From contig VCAZ01000137.1 in the NCBI GenBank assembly GCA_005784505.1, positions 828,501-892,500 of the forward strand: 64,000 nt of DNA. Direction: 5' to 3'. Origin of the DNA: Bagarius yarrelli (Eukaryota; Chordata; Actinopteri; Siluriformes; Sisoridae). This document shows, in pieces, positions 58,021 through 64,000 of this stretch; positions within the stretch are counted from its first letter, which is position 1; the number at the start of each line of letters is the position of its first letter. Under the pieces are notes generated by a model. That model was not told where the DNA came from. It worked only from the letters and a program-made list of their open reading frames with translations, and made no database searches. Both the position numbers and the translations under genes were made by a program.

Positions 58021-61000
58021 GGGGGAAAGAAAATCAGAGATGATATATACAAAAGACGTCTTGAGAAAAAACAGGCTTAAAGGAAAAGCCTGATCCTGCA
58101 ATTATAATCCAGTTTCCTTCTGTACCTGTTCTACACAGACAAGTCCTGATGTACGATATATCGAGCTACGATACATACAGAGTTCTGATACGACTGTGAA
58201 ACCCATATCAACCAAATTATATGTCAAATATTAAACAGCTTAAAGAAACATGCCACAAGTTCAATGTAATTGATACACGCAAGATGTAGGTGGTGTTTCC
58301 TCTGCCCGGTCGCACAACTGTTTATTGATATCGTCTCTTTACCTGGCCTAGTACTTTGACTCCTCCTACCCTCTGATCTTTCTTCTACCCCTGGATGTTT
58401 TAGGTGGATGTTTTCCATGATGATCAGAAACGCTCTCACGCTGGATAAAAGCTGCTGCTTGCTTTTCAAATTTGTCAAACGGGAGCCAGGCGCATCATTC
58501 GTTACCCATGTTTCAAGTCAACATGACAAATAAGGACAAAATAATCAAAGGGGAGCATCATGGCGCACAGCAGGAGGGGCAGGTTTGTTAAAGCAATACA
58601 GTGAAGAACAGCCAGAGATGAGAAGTGCTTATGCTCTGGGCATTAAAGCAGATGATTGGTCACAGAAAGTGTGAACGAAGCTTAAAAAAAAAAAAAATCA
58701 TTATCCAGGCGTGACTAAACAGGACGTATGGCAGCATAATACACACACTTCCTATGGGTGTATGGATTGTTCAGCCAAACAACACACAAATGAAACACAC
58801 AAATCAGTGCATAATCAATGCTAAGGAAAACAAGCCCTTTGATTGTTTTTCGCTGACGAAATGCAAAGGCAAGCGTTTTTGGAGGTCCCCCCCCCACCCC
58901 CCGGTTTGGCATGCACATCGTAATACGCGGAAGGGGTGGGGTGGGGGGGGGTCTGAGGAATCAGCCTGTGCGGTGTTAGAGATGAGAGGCAACTAAAAAG
59001 CAAGTAGCAATCACTTACTTAAAAAAGAAAAGGAAGAATTGTTGACAGCAATGACAGAATGAGATGTGATGCAAATGAACTTTAAATGGTAAATGATAAA
59101 GCGGCGGCTCCAATCCCATCCAGAATGTGCATGAGGAACTCAGAGGCAGCACACTGATGAGCAACACAAAACTTCAACAGCAATCGAATTAAAGAAAAAG
59201 AACTTACCAGCGTTTTTTGAGATGTCGACTGAGACAATGTCGCCAGAATCACAAATAAAAAAAAAACAAACAAAAAAAAAACAAAACAACAAAAACACAA
59301 TGATATAATGAGAGAATCATGTCATTACAACAAAGTGCTAAACAGCCATTTGCTTTTCTCTTCCCCCTCTTGTTTGTCTGGCGACACCTGTATTAACTGT
59401 GTGTCTACAGAGTGTGTGTGGCGGGCTCGTGACTACGGGACTACGGGACTCCGGTGCTGCGACAATGATGGATCGCGAGTCTAACTTTCTACATGGAGAA
59501 GAAATGCAGAGCGGAGTGAAGCTGACATCCGTCATCATTTATCTGAGCTCAGACACATGGCCCGGACTTCCCCTGGTGGCTGAACTGCGACACAGACTCT
59601 CACCGCTGTGGCTTACTGGCAGCTCTCGCACTCAAAAGCTTTATACTAGTGCCTGACGCTACGGTATTTTATCAAAACAAAGACTCGCAAAATGACTAGC
59701 ACGACATCCCGGCGCTATTGTGCCTTTCAGTCGGGCTACCAAAACGAATCCCTGCCCTGCTCGTCCGTCTATCTCAGAGAGGTTACGACATATTTCAATG
59801 CTCAATCGCATTTGAATGCACGCTCACTTTTACTTCCAATCCACAACTGCGCAAAGTGTGTATAGTTACGAGTGAACTCTGGCGCAGTAACATACGGCAG
59901 AAATACACACAAGCGTAGTGGAGAGAGGTAGGAGAATCGCTGACATCTGGAATGGGCTGTTCTGTTAAAACCAAACATTCGCATTGATGACTGAACTCTG
60001 ATTCTTTTCTACAATTGGTTTTTGTGTTTTGTAAATGTTTTTGATTTATTTTATTTTTACTTTTTTTAAATATTCTATTCCTTTATTCATATTTACAGGC
60101 TACTTAAATTCATTTCAGGCTGCCAAAATCGAAAGAGGACCTTGTTCAACATGTGCACTCAAGCCTGGAAAATACTGCAGCCAGTTCAATTTGTCAAACA
60201 GAGAGGATCTACACACACACACACACTCCATTGATCACTAAAGCTTCAACGATCATGTCACTGCAATGATACCTTCCTACCCTACCACCACTTATTCTGC
60301 TTTCCACTATTATTACTATCATTAATATTAGTATAAAGATATACTTAAAGATTTTTCTTTGTAGGAGTCAAAATTTAACACACTGTTATGAGTTTTTTTT
60401 TAATGTGAACCCCTCCCATCTAAAAAAATCTTGGGTTCCAACGACTGTTACAGAAGATCCACCGTTTTGGAGATGCCCAGATTCAGTCTAGCTGTCACAA
60501 TTTGGGTTCCACCAAGAACAAAACCCTCTACATCACTAACTTGTTGACCATCTAGTTAGCAGATCAGTGACATCCAACACTCACCATTTTTCCCACCATC
60601 TCTTCGTAGATGCCTTTATTACTATTGGGAATTTTCTTGTCGATCAGATGGTGAGTGGACCAAACTCTTTTTTTCTGCTTTCTACTCAACTTTGAGCTGC
60701 TGCTGATCTATATATAAACATACGTTTATTCACCTCTTTATATATATATATATTATAAAGAAGTGAATAAACTCCTTCAGGCTTCAGAAACAGGAAACGT
60801 TGTAGTGTAAATATCACAGCGCTCTATATTGACACAACGTTGATGCGTCTCAGGACAGCTTGTCATGATTTGTCACCTACAAATCTGTCAAGAGCAAGTG
60901 GGAAAGACATGTACAGCTGTAGCTCCTCCTAAGTAAAGGAGTGAAGGATAAAAACAAGTGATGTGCTTACAGATACAGCCTGCAGCCTAATTAGTCTCAG

Positions 61001-61568
61001 TCATCATGAGAATCCTGCGGCTTTATGGTAAACACAATGTCTACACTTGTAAAGACGCCAACGAGGCAGATCCCACACACGGATCCGACAGACTGTGTTT
61101 ACGGATTGAGCAGCCGAGGACTTCGACGTTCGCCATCTGAAGATAAACTGGGGTAGTGTGGTGTGCGGTGGCGTGGGGTGGGAGTCTGAGTCAATTCAAT
61201 TTGGCATGACATTTTCTTTAGAATCTCCTGAGTCACAGAAAGAGTGCAGGAGAACCCAAAGACCTAGAGTGAGAAGACATCTCTAAACAGAAATGTGAAT
61301 ATGAGGTGATTTGTGCTAAAGGTATCTTGCTGTGATATAAATGCAAATGTATTTGTCACAGACTCTACAGCACAGCGAACTTAGTTTCTTTCAGGGTCAG
61401 AGTGCAGGGACAGTGTCCCTGGAGCAGGAAGAGTCAACAATGACCAAAAAAATAGGTGTCAGGATTCATAATTGTAATTCCAGGTAAATTCGGAATTGAC
61501 CTCCATATACAGATAGAGGTAGGGTTAGAGGGTTGCCACTTAAGGTACCGTGTAGAGAGCAATAAAAC

Positions 61569-62287
61569 CAGGGCTAAAACGATTAGTCCACATTATCGAT
61601 TAAATTATAAATATTTATTGAATAGTAGTTTGATCTTGTGGACCTGCAATAGCGCGGTTTAACCAGAGTGGGCGCTGTTTAAGACAGTTAATCAGTCTTC
61701 TTTCAGAAATAGATTTCATTCATGCTAAGACATTGGGCCTGTTCGAAATCACATACTTCAATACTAGTATGGAAAAATTAAGTAGCTTTAAAGTACTAAA
61801 AGAAAAAAAAATATTGTTGACTGTTAAATTGATCTCGTTTAATATTTAAATTAGACAATATCCAACTCTAAATTCACACTGCTGTGACATCGTTTGTCAC
61901 ATGACAGTATCAAAATGGCGGTTATAGCATGTCTAAATTTCATTCACACTACACGTAACCATGCTACAATAACGTATCTGTTTAATAGTCGGAAAGTACA
62001 TACTCACTTAAGTGTAATAAATCAGCTCTTTAGTCAGCACGAGGGAAAATCTTATTCATTTAAATGATTTATTATTAACAGCTGTAGCATTGTTTAATAT
62101 CGCAATTGCAAAAGCAAAGAAAAAAATCGATCAAAGCCCACTAAAATTCAATAATAATTACAGCCTGATTTAAAAGACATTTATAGGGGCTGAAATTATT
62201 TCCCTGTTTTATTGATAATTATATGATTAATCTTTCTGACAAGCGTTGATTAACCAACTATTAAAATAATTGTTTGTTGCAGCCCTA
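61569..62287 (+). mobile_element. MITE-like element, ~720 bp
   Basis: Left end AGGGCTAAAACGATTAGTCC and right end ATAATTGTTTGTTGCAGCCCT are inverted relatives sharing AGGGCT. The interior holds GGACCTGCAATAGCGCGGTT, shared with 24400-24720 and 28960-29300. The ends resemble hAT-type non-autonomous elements of fish. Confidence 0.6.
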
Positions 62288-62369
62288 AATAACACAGCTG
62301 AACTGTCAGGGCTTATAGGCAGAGGAAAAACAAACAAATCTGTAGCAAAGAAAATAACATGACTGACAA

Positions 62370-62587
62370 AGGAGAGAGAGAGTGAGAGTGAGAGAGAGTG
62401 AGAGAGAGAGAGTGAGAGTGAGTGAGTGAGTGAGAGAGAGAGAGAGAGTGAGAGAGAGAGTGAGTGAGTGAGTGAGTAAGAGAGAGAGTGAGAGAGAGAG
62501 TGAGAGAGAGTGAGAGAGTGAGAGTGAGAGAGAGTGAGTAAGTGAGCGTTAGAGAGAGAGAGAGTGAGAGAGAGTGAGTGAGTAAGA

Positions 62588-62644
<57 letters not shown>

Positions 62645-62682
62645 GAGAGAGTGAGAGAGAGAGAGAGTGAGAGAGAGAGAGG
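62370..62682. repeat. GA/GAGT purine-rich simple repeat
   Basis: About 310 nt of GAGA with frequent GAGTGA units. Confidence 0.97.
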
Positions 62683-63097
62683 CTGTATTCTAGAGCGCTG
62701 TGCACCAGTCCGCTCACTCTGCACCAATTAGAGATTAAACTCCTGGTGCTGCTGTCTGTCCTCCACTGCAAAGGGTCTACAGCAGAACCTGGACCCTGAC
62801 TGGCAACCTCAACAAAACAAAAATCTATGACATTTTTAAGAATATTCATCTCTCCGGGAACAAAACACACATTCAGATTAAAAACCCATGAAATGGAACC
62901 CTTCAAAAGTTACACATACGTAGAATTAAAGATGAACTGATCTGGAAGCTGGCAGATGAACTGACAGAAATAAATCTCTGTAATAAATCTCTGTTAGAGT
63001 CTGGCTTAGATTTGCTTCAAATATTTGAATCAAAGCTCTGCAATAGACAGGGATAAGCAAAAACACCAGTCTCCTCATCCATCTCCTCCTCATCTGG

Positions 63098-63408
63098 ACA
63101 GACGGGGCGACACGGACAGTCCTGGAGACGGGGCTGGGCGACACGGACACAGTCCTGGAGACGGGGCGGGGCGACACGGGACAGTCCTGGAGACGGGGCG
63201 GGGCGACACGGACAGTCCTGGAGACGGGGCGGGGCGACACGGACAGTCCTGGAGACGGGGCGGGGCGACACGGACAGTCCTGGAGACGGGGCGGGGCGAC
63301 AGCGGACAGTCCTGGGAGACGGGGCGGGGCGACACGGACAGTCCTGGAGACGGGGCGGGGCGACACGGACAGTCCTGGAGACGGGGCGGGGCGACACGGA
63401 CAGTCCTG
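63098..63408. repeat. 31-bp GC-rich minisatellite
   Basis: About ten copies of ACACGGACAGTCCTGGAGAC plus GGGGCGGGGCG. Single-base indels shift the phase in places, so reading frames break between copies. Confidence 0.95.
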
Positions 63409-63705
63409 GCTGTCCTGAGGGCGGAGAATGTGCCAGCAGTGTTCACTGAATACAGAGCTGCACTTCATTAAATGCACTAAATAGCAAAACATTTAAACCC
63501 AATTCTTCAAGAAATTACACAAACTCCCTTTCAGCCACCAAAGAACTGTCCCACCTACTGGGGGAAAACAGGGAGAGCTGCACACTATCATATGCACACC
63601 TGTCACCTGATGAGGAACAGTGGGGGACCAAGTTAAACCCCAGTACCCATGCTTCGGCAATACAAATGTACATATTTGTCATGTCAATAAACTAAACTTT
63701 AACTC

Positions 63706-63808
63706 TTGAGAGGACGGGAGGGAGAGAGAGAGAGAGAAAGAAAGGGGGAGGAAGAGAGAAAGCGAGGTAGGGAGGAGGAGGAGAGGAAGACAGATAGAGA
63801 TAGAAACA
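63706..63808. repeat. GA-rich purine tract
   Basis: AG-rich over about 100 nt (GGGAGAGAGAGAGAGAAAGA and similar). Confidence 0.85.
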
Positions 63809-64000
63809 GTTCACTGACATGCACGACATGTCACCAACAGTGGTTGCCATGCTCTGTCTCGGTGCTCAATCAAAATTCGGGGAAATAAACACAAACGTTC
63901 AGCTGAAGGGAAGTGATTTAGATGCACAGCAGCGAGGAGCGTCCACGGTTTCGCCGTGGAGGAATTAAAGCTGTATTTCAGCTTGAGAGCAGAAGGACAC

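Larger units (their letters stand above)
55590..64000 (-). other. tnks: tnks intron extending out of the window
   Basis: At least 8.4 kb without a recognisable tankyrase exon on the - strand. Contains the 9-bp array, a MITE-like element, purine-rich repeats and a GC-rich 31-bp array. Short open frames here are repeat translations or lack similarity. Confidence 0.7.

Noticed and set aside
59205..59245. Possible - strand exon end with GTAAGT donor near 59210
   Set aside because: The upstream translation (LSQSTSQKTL) does not fit tankyrase.
59399..59656. 85-aa + strand open frame in a slightly GC-richer patch
   Set aside because: No recognised domain, no splice context, inside an antisense intron.
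60595..60660. Short - strand open stretch (GIYEEMVGKM) followed by a GTGAGT donor-like site
   Set aside because: It looks exon-like but does not match the expected tankyrase sequence, has no clear acceptor and may be transposon-derived.
62227..63492. Open frames of 166-197 aa at the right end
   Set aside because: They derive from GA-rich and GC-rich tandem repeats.
1..64000. Prokaryotic-type systems such as CRISPR arrays, operons or phage
   Set aside because: Spliced vertebrate genes and eukaryotic repeats throughout; the tandem arrays have no spacer-repeat structure.

Overview
The window is nuclear DNA of a vertebrate, almost certainly a ray-finned fish. Two multi-exon protein-coding genes with GT-AG introns sit among Tc1-type transposons, tRNA-derived SINEs, an L2/CR1-like retrotransposon with a recognisable reverse transcriptase, MITE-like elements and a dense load of micro- and minisatellites. 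The repeats resemble those common in otophysan fishes such as catfish, but I cannot fix a species from sequence alone.

Left part (about 1-6,100): a complete four-exon dusp4 gene on the + strand, encoding a MAP-kinase phosphatase of 366 aa. All splice phases agree and the catalytic HCQAGISR loop is intact. Its upstream region holds a perfect CArG box and two CRE-like sites, as expected for a stimulus-induced early gene.

Middle and right (about 8,700-55,600): the 3' 22 coding exons of tankyrase 1 (tnks) on the - strand, 2,877 coding nt including the stop (958 aa). They encode ankyrin repeat clusters 2 (part) to 5, the linker, the SAM domain and the complete PARP domain. Every exon phase joins without a frameshift, and the catalytic H-Y-E triad and the CHCC zinc site are present. 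The N-terminal ~370 aa (His/Pro/Ser-rich region and the first ankyrin cluster) are not in the window; the intron entering from the right is at least 8.4 kb long.

The two genes are convergent (tail to tail), separated by a repeat-rich spacer. To my knowledge Dusp4 and Tnks are also neighbours in mouse, so this looks like an old vertebrate linkage. DUSP4 removes phosphate from nuclear MAP kinases. Tankyrase ADP-ribosylates targets such as axin and telomere proteins. No shared pathway is implied by the adjacency.

The tnks introns carry most of the unusual structure: a ~3.4-kb AT-rich array of ~31-bp units, a 1.5-kb polypyrimidine tract ending in an inverted repeat, dinucleotide repeats pressed against splice sites, two same-strand Tc1 copies (one with a nested SINE), a snap-back inverted duplication in a LINE, and a MITE-like inverted-repeat pair. 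I found no evidence of a new multi-gene system; the interesting signals are structural and regulatory.
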